A program made the position numbers and the translations under genes. 64,000 nt of DNA from a virus. The notes under the pieces were generated by a model. That model was not told the origin of the DNA. It worked only from the letters and a program-made list of their open reading frames with translations, and made no database searches. This document shows, piece after piece, positions 56,108-64,000 of this stretch; the stretch's first letter is position 1, and each line of letters starts with the position of its first letter. The DNA lies in IMG/VR virus record IMGVR_UViG_3300017917_002108, positions 1 through 64,000 of that record, one strand, 5' to 3'.

Positions 56108-58573
56108 ATGGCCGTAACATGGATCACTTCAGCCGGAAATCTAGGCATCATAACTGAAAGAGTAACCATTAATATACCATTAATGGCTGTTTCTCCGGTG
56201 GGTCCTGTTTCATTCTCGCTCATAGCCGGAAGCCTTCCTAGGGGAGTAAAATTATTAGACGGGGTCATAAAAGGTTCCCCGGTCGAAGAAAAAAAATATA
56301 CAGAATATAAATTCGTGATCAGAGCCGATGACGGTCAAGATCTTGAAGATCGAACATTTGTCTTGTCTGTGGACGGATCCGATATACCCTATTGGTTGAC
56401 CGTTGAGGGTTTTTTAAAAGTCGGAGACGGTGATAACTATTTTGTATTAGATAATGCTTATGTTAATTTTCAATTAGAGGCCGATGACACTGATCTAAAT
56501 GCTGGGGATACATTAGAATATTTTCTAGTCCCTGCAGGGGGAGAGTTACCGCCAGGATTGTCATTGAGTAGGTCGGGATTGATTTCAGGTTTTACAGATC
56601 CAGTATTTTCCATTGATTATCAAGAAAATCAAACCGGGTCGTATGACACAGCCGCATTTGATGTAGTACCGTTAGATCTAGTTCATAAGAAAGACAACGG
56701 TTTTGATTCTTTTCTTTATGATAATACTACCTATGATTACAATGAACCGAGCCGTACTCCTAGACGCCTAAGTAGATTTTATACCTTTGTTGTCGCAGTA
56801 TCAGACGGCATTAACGAGATACGAAGAGTTTTCAGAATATGGGTAGTCACCGAAGAGTTTCTAAAAGCAGATAATAATCTTCTAGAAGTTGATACCAATC
56901 TGTTCAGGGCCGATAATACCGGTGATAGGATACCTTTATGGATCACAGAAAGTTATCTAGGAAGATTTCGAGCAAATAACTATGTGACTATCTATCTTGA
57001 TGTATACGATCCTCCCAGTCTGCCAGGAACCATAACTTATTTTCTACTAGATATCAATCCCGACGGCACGAGCAGTCAATTGCCACCAGGCATGGAGTTA
57101 GATACAATCACCGGAGAAATAGCAGGTAAAGTACCTTATCAAGCAGCCGTTACTAAGACCTATCAATTCACCATGCAGGCAGTTAATTTTCCTGCAATAT
57201 TGGCGGAAATAAATTACACGCTGGTAGGAGATTGGAGTTCTACAAGAATATACAGAGTCAACGAAGCGGTCAGATATAAAGGATTTATCTATATCTGTAT
57301 ACAGGATCATCGCAACGTGCAGCCTGTGAATGGCGCCTATTGGAATCTCGGAGTTTCAACTTCTGAAAAAACTTTTACCGTAGATGTCATAGGCGAGATT
57401 GAAAGTTCTATAGAATGGATTTCGGACAGCGACAGAGGTATAATCAAACCCAACCAACCTAGCCTATTAGAAGTCAAAGCCACTAGTTTACTCTATGGAG
57501 GTAAAGTGGTATATGAAATAGTTTCAGGTACGTTACCTCCCGGTCTAAGTCTGTTATCTACTGGTATCATCCAAGGCAAAGTAAAACAGTTTGCAGATAA
57601 TTTTGGACCAGGACTTACTAGATTTTTTGATCATGATTCCAGCCTTATTGATTCAACCGGCTCAGTTTCATACAATACCACTTTCGATGGTGCAGATACT
57701 AGTTTTGATCAAAAATTTACTTTTGAAATCAAAGCCAGAGACACCGCCAATTTTGCAGAAAGTATCAAAACATTTTTTGTAACGGTATCGGCTAACAATA
57801 CCAAAACATTTGCCAATCTATATGTCAAAGCTCTACAAACCAAACAGAAACGACTAGACTGGTATAATTTTATAACCGATTCAAATATTTTTGCTGCGGA
57901 CGAAATATATCGCTACGGTGACGCAAACTTCGGTGTACAGCCAGAATTAAAAATGTTATTATTTGCAGGTATCGAAAGTGTAGAAGCAGTCAAATATATT
58001 CAGGCCATGAGTAGAAATCATTACAGAAAACAACTTAGATTTGGCAATGTAAATTATGCCGTGGCAAATGATCCGGAAACTCAAGAAGCTCTATATGAAG
58101 TCATATATGTAGATATAATCGACGAATACGAAATAAATGGTAAAAGCATTTCAAGTGAAATAAATTTAACAGACAATATAAACAGTAAAGTATTAATCAG
58201 TTATGATGCTATCAAGGTTGACAGCGATATACCCTTTGTCAGTGACAGCGATCATCAACGCATCTTTCCAAATTCTATAAAAAACATGAGAAATAGAATC
58301 AAACATGTGGGTCAAAATGACAGAGAATTTTTACCTTTATGGATGCGCAGTATACAACCTAATAATTTTGTAGAGACAGGATTTGTTAAAGCTGTGGTAT
58401 TATGCTATGCCAAACCTGGTAATTCTAAGGCAATTCTAAGTAGGATCAAAAGCAAGGGCTATGATTTCAAATCTATCAATTTTACCGTAGATAGATACGT
58501 CATAGATATTCTAGACGGGGAGATAGAGGATAAATATCTAGCATTTCCGCAACGTGGAGAAAAATTACCGTGA
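56108..58573 (+). CDS. Structural protein with putative Ig-like (He_PIG) repeats (821 aa)
   Basis: At least four repeats of the form YxLxxGxLPPGLxLxxxGxIxG are seen: SLIAGSLPRGVKLLDGVIKG (about residue 38), PAGGELPPGLSLSRSGLISG (about 139), QLPPGMELDTITGEIAG (about 322) and VSGTLPPGLSLLSTGIIQG (about 474). A helical C-terminal part (about 570-821) follows. Ig-like domains on virion proteins often bind carbohydrate loosely. The stop overlaps the next gene's GTG start. Confidence 0.83.
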   Translation: MAVTWITSAGNLGIITERVTINIPLMAVSPVGPVSFSLIAGSLPRGVKLLDGVIKGSPVEEKKYTEYKFVIRADDGQDLEDRTFVLSVDGSDIPYWLTVEGFLKVGDGDNYFVLDNAYVNFQLEADDTDLNAGDTLEYFLVPAGGELPPGLSLSRSGLISGFTDPVFSIDYQENQTGSYDTAAFDVVPLDLVHKKDNGFDSFLYDNTTYDYNEPSRTPRRLSRFYTFVVAVSDGINEIRRVFRIWVVTEEFLKADNNLLEVDTNLFRADNTGDRIPLWITESYLGRFRANNYVTIYLDVYDPPSLPGTITYFLLDINPDGTSSQLPPGMELDTITGEIAGKVPYQAAVTKTYQFTMQAVNFPAILAEINYTLVGDWSSTRIYRVNEAVRYKGFIYICIQDHRNVQPVNGAYWNLGVSTSEKTFTVDVIGEIESSIEWISDSDRGIIKPNQPSLLEVKATSLLYGGKVVYEIVSGTLPPGLSLLSTGIIQGKVKQFADNFGPGLTRFFDHDSSLIDSTGSVSYNTTFDGADTSFDQKFTFEIKARDTANFAESIKTFFVTVSANNTKTFANLYVKALQTKQKRLDWYNFITDSNIFAADEIYRYGDANFGVQPELKMLLFAGIESVEAVKYIQAMSRNHYRKQLRFGNVNYAVANDPETQEALYEVIYVDIIDEYEINGKSISSEINLTDNINSKVLISYDAIKVDSDIPFVSDSDHQRIFPNSIKNMRNRIKHVGQNDREFLPLWMRSIQPNNFVETGFVKAVVLCYAKPGNSKAILSRIKSKGYDFKSINFTVDRYVIDILDGEIEDKYLAFPQRGEKLP

Positions 58574-59157
58574 CAAGCGCAATAAATTATTCAGCAATAA
58601 ATGAAAACTTTCCTGTAGCAGGGCAGGATAACGACACACAGGTGTTCAGAGATAATTTCGATACCATCAAAACTAGTCTACAAACAGCTCAGTCTGAGAT
58701 TACTGATCTCCAGACCAATGTTGCTAGAACAGATCTAGATAATGATTTTAATTGGAAAATACAGAATAGGGCAGTTTTTCAAAACACCTATGAAGCTAAA
58801 TTCGACGGCGGCACGGTAACAACCCCACTTGTTGTAGATTATGAAAATGGTAGTTATCAAATTTTTAGATTCGGTGCCAATACTACCGTAGAATTTTTGA
58901 ACTTCCCCGACGACGACACTATTCCCGAAAGTGTAGGCAAAATCACTCTAGAGCTATACGGTGACGGTACAGCTAGAACTATTACATTTATTACTACAGG
59001 CGGCACAGTACTAAAAAAATCTGCAGATTTTCCTTCCCCGTTTACTATTACCAGTGCAGAACTCGCAGGTGGTGCTGGCAACCCGATAATCGTAGAAGTT
59101 TGGCGTCACAAAACCGATAGGATTTTCTTAAATTATATTGGTACATTTAGTTCATAA
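58570..59157 (+). CDS. Structural protein (195 aa), possible fibre adaptor
   Basis: It starts at GTG 58570, overlapping the previous stop. It begins with INYSAINENFPVAGQDNDTQ and VFRDNFDTIKTSLQTAQ (about residues 20-42), a divergent form of the attachment helix, then a beta-rich end (about 85-195). Its end overlaps the next ATG by 1 nt. Similar modules occur at neck or baseplate positions in T4-like phages, but the exact role is unknown. Confidence 0.74.
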   Translation: MTSAINYSAINENFPVAGQDNDTQVFRDNFDTIKTSLQTAQSEITDLQTNVARTDLDNDFNWKIQNRAVFQNTYEAKFDGGTVTTPLVVDYENGSYQIFRFGANTTVEFLNFPDDDTIPESVGKITLELYGDGTARTITFITTGGTVLKKSADFPSPFTITSAELAGGAGNPIIVEVWRHKTDRIFLNYIGTFSS

Positions 59158-59393
59158 TGTTTCACCCCCTGGAAGAAGATCTAACCAAACTAACAGATGC
59201 TCAGGTAGAGCAACGAGTACAAGATCTATCAAAAAAATATTTTACAGCACAGCGTTTAGGGAAACCTGAACTATTGACACAAATCGCTACTTTTGTTACA
59301 ATATACAGAGAAGAGATGTCTAAGCGTTATAGAGAAAAAACTAAAAACGAGTTAGATGGCGATTTGGATCAATTAATTAATGTCAATAACTAA
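59157..59393 (+). CDS. Small helical phage protein (78 aa)
   Basis: It begins at the stop of the previous gene. The product is all helical, with LTDAQVEQRVQDLSKKYF and TFVTIYREEMSKRYREK, and acidic at the end. No motif is recognised. It overlaps the next gene by 14 nt, the first of a chain of overlapping housekeeping genes. Confidence 0.75.
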   Translation: MFHPLEEDLTKLTDAQVEQRVQDLSKKYFTAQRLGKPELLTQIATFVTIYREEMSKRYREKTKNELDGDLDQLINVNN

Positions 59394-59859
59394 ACAGAAC
59401 GAGCAAGATCTAATAGAAGGTGTGCTAAGGCACGGCCCTAATATTATAGAAAAATGCCTTGTTGATTCCAATGACATTGAATCATATCTACAAAGATTAA
59501 CTACAGAACATCTTAGATATCCGATCCCCAAGGAAACATTAGACACTAATCATTGGAATATTCCTCACGAATATCAAACCATGGATATTGAACAATATCT
59601 GATAGATCAATGTCCTAAAGAAAATCTTGGAAGATTGACCCAAGAATTACAGCTTTATAATCAACACAATATGCTTATGGTTCTCAGAGCTATGAAGTAT
59701 CTAGTAGACTCTTTAAGGTCTAATAGCATAATATGGGGTGTTGGACGTGGCAGCAGTGTGGCCAGCTATACGCTCTATTTGTTAGGGGTCCATAAGATCG
59801 ATAGTGTTAAATATAACTTACCAATAGAAGAATTCTTCAAAGGAGAACAAAATGGGTAA
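59380..59859 (+). CDS. Small protein with a DnaE-like GRGSS segment (159 aa)
   Basis: The C-terminal part RLTQELQLYNQHNMLMVLRA and then WGVGRGSSVASYTLYLLGVH matches a segment of bacterial DNA polymerase III alpha (DnaE: GxGRGSAAGSLVxYLLGIT, followed by IDPxxYNLxFERFL; here IDSVKYNLPIEEFF). The PHP domain and the rest of the polymerase are absent. It cannot polymerise on its own; it may bind DNA or a polymerase partner. It is a real, coupled gene between small phage genes. Confidence 0.72.
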   Translation: MSITKQNEQDLIEGVLRHGPNIIEKCLVDSNDIESYLQRLTTEHLRYPIPKETLDTNHWNIPHEYQTMDIEQYLIDQCPKENLGRLTQELQLYNQHNMLMVLRAMKYLVDSLRSNSIIWGVGRGSSVASYTLYLLGVHKIDSVKYNLPIEEFFKGEQNG

Positions 59860-60082
59860 AACTTATACAAGCATGCAGGGTAAACAAATTGACATGGAAA
59901 AACTAAATCTAGTTAACGAATTAACTCCTGCTATCGGAAATATGAAAGTAAATGCCAGAGGCGACGAATTGGGCCCTGGAGGTAAAATCGTCCGCACAAG
60001 AGAACAGATATTACAGGATTACTATCAAAACAATCCCAGAGCTATTAAAGAAGAAATAGCTACCAGAGGAAGCAAAAGGTAA
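59852..60082 (+). CDS. Small basic hypothetical protein (76 aa)
   Basis: It overlaps the previous gene by 8 nt with an AAAGGAGAACAAA ribosome site. It starts MGKTYTSMQGKQIDMEKLN and has a GDELGPGGKIVRTREQILQD stretch, then a helical basic end. It looks like a conserved small phage structural or scaffold protein. Function unknown. Confidence 0.72.
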   Translation: MGKTYTSMQGKQIDMEKLNLVNELTPAIGNMKVNARGDELGPGGKIVRTREQILQDYYQNNPRAIKEEIATRGSKR

Positions 60083-60085
60083 AGC

Positions 60086-60445
60086 ATGTCAACAGCCTAC
60101 GACGTTAAACATATAAAAATAAGAGCTATTCACGATTGGGTCATAGTTTCCGATATGGATTTCGGAGAGATGAAAACCTCTTCGGGCATAGTTCTTAGAT
60201 CGGACAATGGTCAAGCTCACGGAGTCAAACCTAGATGGGGTAAGGTATATTGCATTGGTCCTAAACAACATGATGTCAAAGTTGGTGATTGGATACTTAT
60301 CGAGCACGGAAGATGGACCAGAGCTATGCATATAAACGACGGTGAACAAGAACTTAAGGTGCACCGAGTAGATACCTCGGGCATTATGGCCATTTCCGAC
60401 TCTCCTCCCAGTGCAGAAGATGTATTGATAGGTAACACTCTGTAA
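60086..60445 (+). CDS. GroES-like co-chaperonin (T4 gp31 type)
   Basis: The 119-aa product has the co-chaperonin beta-barrel order: AIHDWVIVSDMDFGEMKTSSG (close to RPLxDRVLVKxxEVETKSAGG in GroES), the mobile-loop region after KTSSGIVL (about residues 31-40), WGKVYCIGPKQHDVKVGDWI and the C-terminal strand. It would cap host GroEL to fold phage proteins such as the large capsid protein. It is longer than GroES (97 aa), as in gp31. Confidence 0.83.
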   Translation: MSTAYDVKHIKIRAIHDWVIVSDMDFGEMKTSSGIVLRSDNGQAHGVKPRWGKVYCIGPKQHDVKVGDWILIEHGRWTRAMHINDGEQELKVHRVDTSGIMAISDSPPSAEDVLIGNTL

Positions 60446-60684
60446 TGGGTTTCAAAAAAAGCTGGGACACAGGGGACATAGCTAACCAAATACACGCCCT
60501 AGCTCGTGAGTGTTCCAGCAGCTACACAGACGGTTTTACAGCATTTGAATGTAAGAAAGATCTTTATCAAATCAAAGAAATCATCGATCAGGCTATCAAA
60601 TTATCTCCGAATTTTGGAGAACTGGAACAGCAGTGGTTGACAGAACAAGAACAAAAGCGTATCATTAAGATTCTAAAGTCTTAA
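60445..60684 (+). CDS. Small helical hypothetical protein (79 aa)
   Basis: ATG overlaps the preceding stop. The sequence is helical with an ECSSSYTDGFTAFECKKDLY stretch holding two cysteines, and a charged C-terminal helix. No motif recognised. Coupled to mazG, 10 nt downstream, with GTCTTAAGGAGATACG between. Confidence 0.74.
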   Translation: MGFKKSWDTGDIANQIHALARECSSSYTDGFTAFECKKDLYQIKEIIDQAIKLSPNFGELEQQWLTEQEQKRIIKILKS

Positions 60685-60694
60685 GGAGATACGA

Positions 60695-61099
60695 ATGACT
60701 AACCCTTTCCGCGACCAAGAAAAATTCATGCGGGCATGTGATCAATCTGTAGAAGGTTGGAATCAAGAACAATTCAATCTTTACGTTAATTTAATCGACG
60801 AAGAATATAACGACGAATTAAAAACAGCCATTGCAAATTGCGATCCGGTAGAGATCGTAGATGCACTTACCGATATCTTAGTCGTAACTATTGGTGCTTT
60901 ACATTCCATGGGAGCAGACCCAGAAGGTGCTTGGAAAGAAGTCATGAAGACCAATTTTGCTAAGATTGACAAAGATACTGGCAAAGTTCGCAAGCGTGAA
61001 GATGGCAAAGTACTAAAGCCGTTGGGATGGACTCCTCCCAATCTTTCTGAGTATACCACTAAAGAAAAAACTATCCTAAAACAAGGATACGAACAATGA
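60695..61099 (+). CDS. mazG: MazG-type NTP pyrophosphatase
   Basis: The 134-aa product has the all-alpha NTP-PPase pattern: EEYNDELKTAI (about residues 31-41) and DALTDILVVTIGALHSMG (about 50-67) with the acidic metal residues, then KIDKDTGKVRKREDGKVLKP and GWTPPNL typical of phage MazG/DUF-related forms. It hydrolyses NTPs or dNTPs, and phage versions have been proposed to affect ppGpp. Note that the window also has a phage omega with a ppGpp-type N-terminus. A strong AAGGAGATACGA site precedes it. Confidence 0.87.
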   Translation: MTNPFRDQEKFMRACDQSVEGWNQEQFNLYVNLIDEEYNDELKTAIANCDPVEIVDALTDILVVTIGALHSMGADPEGAWKEVMKTNFAKIDKDTGKVRKREDGKVLKPLGWTPPNLSEYTTKEKTILKQGYEQ

Positions 61100-61518
61100 G
61101 GAAAGGATTCACTTGTTCGACATTTGATCTATTTCATGCTGGGCATATTATGATGCTTAAAGAAGCCAAAACACAGTGCGATTATCTCATTGTAGGTCTT
61201 CAAACAGATCCCACTATCGATCGCAAAGAAAAAAATAAACCTGTACAAAGTGTTTTTGAACGCTACGAACAACTCAAAGCCTGCAAATACATAGATGAAA
61301 TCATAGTCTATGAAACCGAAGAAGATCTCTTGAACATCTTGCTTTCTTATCCCATCGATGTTAGAATATTAGGTGATGAGTACATGCAAAAAGATTTTAC
61401 AGGTGCACATCTACAACACATTGAATTATATTTCAATACACGAAGACATAATTTTTCAACAACTGAATTACGACAGCGAGTTATCGCTGCACAGATTAAT
61501 AAAGGTCTCACAGAATGA
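61096..61518 (+). CDS. Cytidylyltransferase-like nucleotidyltransferase (TagD type)
   Basis: The 140-aa product opens KGFTCSTFDLFHAGHIMMLK, giving the HxGH nucleotide-binding motif (HAGH, about residues 15-18), then DYLIVGLQTDP, ERYEQLKACKYIDEI and the FSTTELRQR end (TagD has a related STTxI(L)xR motif). It would couple CTP to a phosphoalcohol such as glycerol-3-phosphate. It overlaps mazG by 4 nt and the next gene by 4 nt. Confidence 0.87.
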   Translation: MRKGFTCSTFDLFHAGHIMMLKEAKTQCDYLIVGLQTDPTIDRKEKNKPVQSVFERYEQLKACKYIDEIIVYETEEDLLNILLSYPIDVRILGDEYMQKDFTGAHLQHIELYFNTRRHNFSTTELRQRVIAAQINKGLTE

Positions 61519-61721
61519 CTATGGATCAAGCGGCTGTATTTTTAGCCGGAAGTATTTTGATAGCAATCGGATTCACTGTAATGATTGCAGCGGTGGTGTT
61601 TATTAATAATATGCTTCACAAATATTGGAAACCAGTGAGTTTATTCACCCCCGATAGTTGGAAGGCATTCAACCCACCACCGCAATTTATAGATCAAGGA
61701 ATAAACAAGGATAAAAAATGA
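61515..61721 (+). CDS. Small membrane protein (68 aa)
   Basis: One hydrophobic helix (about residues 7-32, AVFLAGSILIAIGFTVMI) is followed by a soluble tail with [15 protein letters not shown]. It overlaps neighbours by 4 nt on both sides. Similar one-span proteins occur near clamp-loader genes in large phages. Role unknown. Confidence 0.75.
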   Translation: MTMDQAAVFLAGSILIAIGFTVMIAAVVFINNMLHKYWKPVSLFTPDSWKAFNPPPQFIDQGINKDKK

Positions 61722-62632
61722 AAGAACTATGGGTTGAAAAGTATCGCCCTAAAAATATCGAGGGTTATGTATTTAGAGATGATCATCAAAGAAGGCAAAT
61801 TGAAACTTGGATAAAGGATCAAAGTATTCCTCACCTATTGCTCAGCGGTTCAGCAGGTATTGGTAAAACCACACTGGCTAAGATTCTTATTCACGAGCTA
61901 GGTATTGAGGATTATGATGTCTTAGAAATCAATGCAAGTCGTACTAATTCTGTTGAAGATGTCAGAGATAAGATCACAAACTTTGTTCAAATGATTCCAT
62001 TTGGTCCGTTTAAAGTAGTCTTACTTGACGAGGCCGATTATCTGTCACCAAACGCACAGGCAGCACTCCGCGGTGTAATGGAAGAATATCATGCAACAGC
62101 TCGCTTCATTCTTACTTGTAACTATCCCAATCGTATTATTCCTGCTATACATTCGAGGTGTCAAGGATTCCACGTTGAACGTACTGATAATACTGAGTTT
62201 ACTGCACGGGTGGCTACTATCCTTGTCAATGAATCTGTGGACTTCGATCTCGATACCTTGGATGATTATGTAAAGGTCGCATATCCTGATCTTCGCAAAT
62301 GTATCAATCTTGTCCAACAAAACATAAACGAGGGTCATTTGAATCCTCCTAATAAGAGTGATAGCGGAGAAGCTGATTGGAAGTTTGATATGGTCGAACT
62401 TTTCAAAGCAGGTAAAATACAAGAAGCAAGAAAACTGCTGTGCGGTAAGTTACGTGCAGAAGAAATGGAAGAAGTATATCGCTGGTTATATGACCATGTT
62501 GAAATTTTCGGTAGTGATGAGAATCAAGACAAAGCTATTCTTATTCTTAAACAAGGACTAGTAGATCACACATTGGTAGTAGATGTAGAAATTAATCTAG
62601 CTGCTGTGTTGATTAAACTAGCGAGACTCTGA
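61718..62632 (+). CDS. Sliding-clamp loader large subunit (T4 gp44/RFC type AAA+ ATPase)
   Basis: The 304-aa product begins [16 protein letters not shown], as in RFC/gp44. It has Walker [13 protein letters not shown] (about residues 44-55), Walker [12 protein letters not shown] (about 100-110), sensor 1 FILTCNYP, the arginine-finger region IHSRCQGF (SRC motif, about 146) and a C-terminal collar. It opens the sliding clamp on DNA for the phage polymerase. It is the best T4-like replication marker of the window, and its stop overlaps the ferredoxin start. Confidence 0.93.
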   Translation: MKELWVEKYRPKNIEGYVFRDDHQRRQIETWIKDQSIPHLLLSGSAGIGKTTLAKILIHELGIEDYDVLEINASRTNSVEDVRDKITNFVQMIPFGPFKVVLLDEADYLSPNAQAALRGVMEEYHATARFILTCNYPNRIIPAIHSRCQGFHVERTDNTEFTARVATILVNESVDFDLDTLDDYVKVAYPDLRKCINLVQQNINEGHLNPPNKSDSGEADWKFDMVELFKAGKIQEARKLLCGKLRAEEMEEVYRWLYDHVEIFGSDENQDKAILILKQGLVDHTLVVDVEINLAAVLIKLARL

Positions 62633-62955
62633 TGAGTTATCTGGTCACTGAAAATTGTATAAAATGCAAACATACAGATTGTGTTAATGTTTGTCCGGTT
62701 GATTGTTTCTATGAAGGCCCAAATTTTCTAGCTATTAATCCTGACGAATGCATTGATTGTGGTGTTTGTGTACCGGAATGTCCTATCGATGCCATTAAAG
62801 CAGATTCTGATAAAAATATCGACGGTATATTTTGGACCGACTTAAATAGACGACTAAGTCTAAAATGGCCTAACATCACAAGATCTAAACTGCCTTTGCC
62901 TGATCACGATCAGTGGACCGATCAACCAGATAAAATAAAGTTTCTAGAAGAATGA
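62632..62955 (+). CDS. fdxA: 7Fe ferredoxin (FdxA type)
   Basis: The 107-aa product starts [20 protein letters not shown] and continues [10 protein letters not shown], as in the FdxA family with one 3Fe-4S and one 4Fe-4S cluster: Cys residues at about 9, 17 and 21 and in [12 protein letters not shown] (about 41-52). It carries electrons at low potential. Its partner is not visible; IscU and IscA could mature it. It sits directly after the clamp loader (4-nt-type overlap), in an odd place for a redox gene. Confidence 0.92.
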   Translation: MSYLVTENCIKCKHTDCVNVCPVDCFYEGPNFLAINPDECIDCGVCVPECPIDAIKADSDKNIDGIFWTDLNRRLSLKWPNITRSKLPLPDHDQWTDQPDKIKFLEE

Positions 62956-63443
62956 CCGATAAAGAAAGCAATGTCGCTAAAGGCAAAGACAGCTATGATG
63001 CTAATATCGGCGACGGTCTAGTTGCTTTCTTTAATAGAAATGTCACTGCTTATCCCACAGAAGTAGGGGGTCCTGCTTTTGATCTAATACCTGTAGAACG
63101 TCAAAAAGACATAATGATTAATGTTGCCCGAATGCACGGTCAACAAGAGTATAATCGTATCATGGAATTAGTATCTGTCTTACAAAAACAAGCCGCTAGT
63201 ATCAAACGTAGATTAGAAATCACCGATTGGATACATTCGGCTGTGTATCAATTTCAGATAGCCCATGGCCAATGTTATTGGTTGGCTTTTGATACACGCA
63301 AGGGCGGAACCATTTTAACCATGCATGGTCCACAAGATTGGTCTACCGGAGCTCCGGATTGGTATGATTACATCTGTAGAGTAAAGTGGTTAGGTGATTA
63401 CACCTGGAGTGAAGTTGACAACGATGGAAATCCTGTATCATGA
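62952..63443 (+). CDS. DUF2452-like hypothetical protein (163 aa)
   Basis: The sequence [20 protein letters not shown] (about residues 35-54), a helix with [17 protein letters not shown], and an end with HGQCYWLAF and [16 protein letters not shown] resemble the DUF2452 family, seen in T4-like aquatic phages. Function is unknown. It overlaps the ferredoxin and the next gene by 4 nt each. Confidence 0.72.
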   Translation: MTDKESNVAKGKDSYDANIGDGLVAFFNRNVTAYPTEVGGPAFDLIPVERQKDIMINVARMHGQQEYNRIMELVSVLQKQAASIKRRLEITDWIHSAVYQFQIAHGQCYWLAFDTRKGGTILTMHGPQDWSTGAPDWYDYICRVKWLGDYTWSEVDNDGNPVS

Positions 63444-63676
63444 GATATATGATAGTAACCTATATCAAACGTCCCGACGGCAAGCATGACGAATTGACAG
63501 AATTTAAGAGTAGTGTAAAATTAAAACACTATCAAAGTGCAAAAGTAATTTTAGACCTTAAGAAAAAACAATGTCTTAAGAACGGGTTAAACCCGCAAGC
63601 ATCATATCAAGATATGATAGATTTCTATAAAAAGATGTTAGGGGATCGATTGACCCCCTACCTCCCTAAAGATTAA
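63440..63676 (+). CDS. Small basic hypothetical protein (78 aa)
   Basis: The product is rich in Lys and has an alpha-beta look, MIVTYIKRPDGKHDELTE then SAKVILDLKKKQCLKNG. No motif is recognised. The last 4 nt overlap the converging phoH gene. It ends the plus-strand operon. Confidence 0.72.
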   Translation: MRYMIVTYIKRPDGKHDELTEFKSSVKLKHYQSAKVILDLKKKQCLKNGLNPQASYQDMIDFYKKMLGDRLTPYLPKD

Positions 63677-64000
63677 GAATCACCATATATTGCAAGTATC
63701 TCCTTTACCGCCTCGTGGCGTTCGATGTCACTAATATCAAAGTGACAAATATCAACATATCTGTGATTTACAAAGTTGTTATACAACTTAAGGAATTCTA
63801 GCAGTCCATTATTTGAAGGTCGATCTGCTTGTTGTAAATCACCCGTTACGATCATCTTTGATCCTTGACCTAACCTAGTAAGCAGCATTTTCATTTGACT
63901 AGGTGTAGCGTTTTGCATTTCATCAGCTATGATGACTGCATTCTTAAAAGTTCTTCCTCTCATATATGCTAAAGGACTGGTTTCAATCACCCCCTCAGTT
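63673..64000 (-). CDS. phoH: PhoH-like ATPase, C-terminal part (cut by the window edge)
   Basis: The visible part reads IETSPLAYMRGRTFKNAVII, ADEMQNATPSQMKMLLTRLG (Walker B ADE) and MIVTGDLQQADRP, matching the PhoH family; the Walker A and N-terminus lie past position 64000. The frame stays open to the edge. PhoH proteins are very common in aquatic phages; their biochemical role is an ATPase possibly linked to RNA or phosphate stress. Confidence 0.92.
   Translation of the reverse strand, partial: TEGVIETSPLAYMRGRTFKNAVIIADEMQNATPSQMKMLLTRLGQGSKMIVTGDLQQADRPSNNGLLEFLKLYNNFVNHRYVDICHFDISDIERHEAVKEILAIYGDS

Noticed and set aside
59275-59305. Internal sigma70 promoter (TTGACA ... TACAAT) in the 78-aa gene
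   Set aside because: Only a partial -10 match inside a coding sequence with no gene start at a suitable distance; could be chance.

Overview
The window is part of a large, lytic, tailed phage with a T4-like gene plan. The evidence is a gp44-type sliding-clamp loader, a GroES-like co-chaperonin of the gp31 class, PhoH, a MazG-type NTP pyrophosphatase, ThyX, giant fibre-like proteins, a dense tRNA array, and T4-type late promoters (TATAAATA and close variants) ahead of many structural and accessory genes. No integrase, transposase, rRNA or CRISPR array is visible. Base composition looks moderately AT-rich. The bacterial-type genes (omega, IF-1, TctA/TctC, IscU/IscA, 7Fe ferredoxin) look proteobacterial, and an aquatic proteobacterial host is my inference only.

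Layout. (1) 1-5.8 kb is a gene-expression takeover region: eleven recognisable tRNA genes including an initiator-type tRNA-Met, a giant structured noncoding RNA (about 241-1361) with tRNA-Asn embedded in it, two more structured RNA regions, and genes for RNA polymerase omega (rpoZ), translation initiation factor IF-1 (infA) and a short RF1-like release factor interrupted by an in-frame UGA. (2) 5.8-7.7 kb holds small enzymes (tyrosine-phosphatase-like, HExxH metallopeptidase, metallophosphoesterase) ending at a strong terminator. (3) 7.7-9.5 kb is a fibre gene. (4) 9.5-22.3 kb is a mostly minus-strand accessory island: class I methyltransferases, sulfotransferase-like P-loop proteins in several paralogous sets, an HxD...H oxygenase, an amidohydrolase-fold protein, a mini adenylate-forming enzyme and the TctA/TctC parts of a tripartite carboxylate transporter. 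(5) 22.4-29.3 kb has a tRNA-like element, an Hc1-like basic protein, thyX and conserved small phage genes. (6) 29.4-34.4 kb carries metabolic and repair genes (queD, glycosyltransferase, UvdE, superoxide dismutase, iscU, iscA). (7) 34.5-54.5 kb is a 20-kb fibre/adhesin cluster with a subtilisin-like protease. (8) 54.5-59.4 kb contains queC and further structural genes. (9) 59.4-64 kb is a compact replication/housekeeping operon, ending with a partial phoH on the opposite strand.

How it fits together. Early or middle genes follow near-perfect sigma70 promoters (TTGACA, 16-17 bp, TATAAT); late genes follow TATAAATA-like boxes. At least six genes have the promoter box only 4-7 nt before the start codon and no Shine-Dalgarno, so they are probably leaderless. 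Together with a phage IF-1, an initiator tRNA, a release factor and omega, this points to a phage that adjusts the start and end of translation and the host RNA polymerase. The in-frame UGA in the release factor gene, followed directly by a potential hairpin, is the most unusual single observation. The Fe-S genes (IscU, IscA, ferredoxin), SOD and the 7-deazaguanine genes (QueC, QueD) are metabolic cargo. The accessory island may build or modify a small molecule or surface group, but its substrate cannot be read from sequence.
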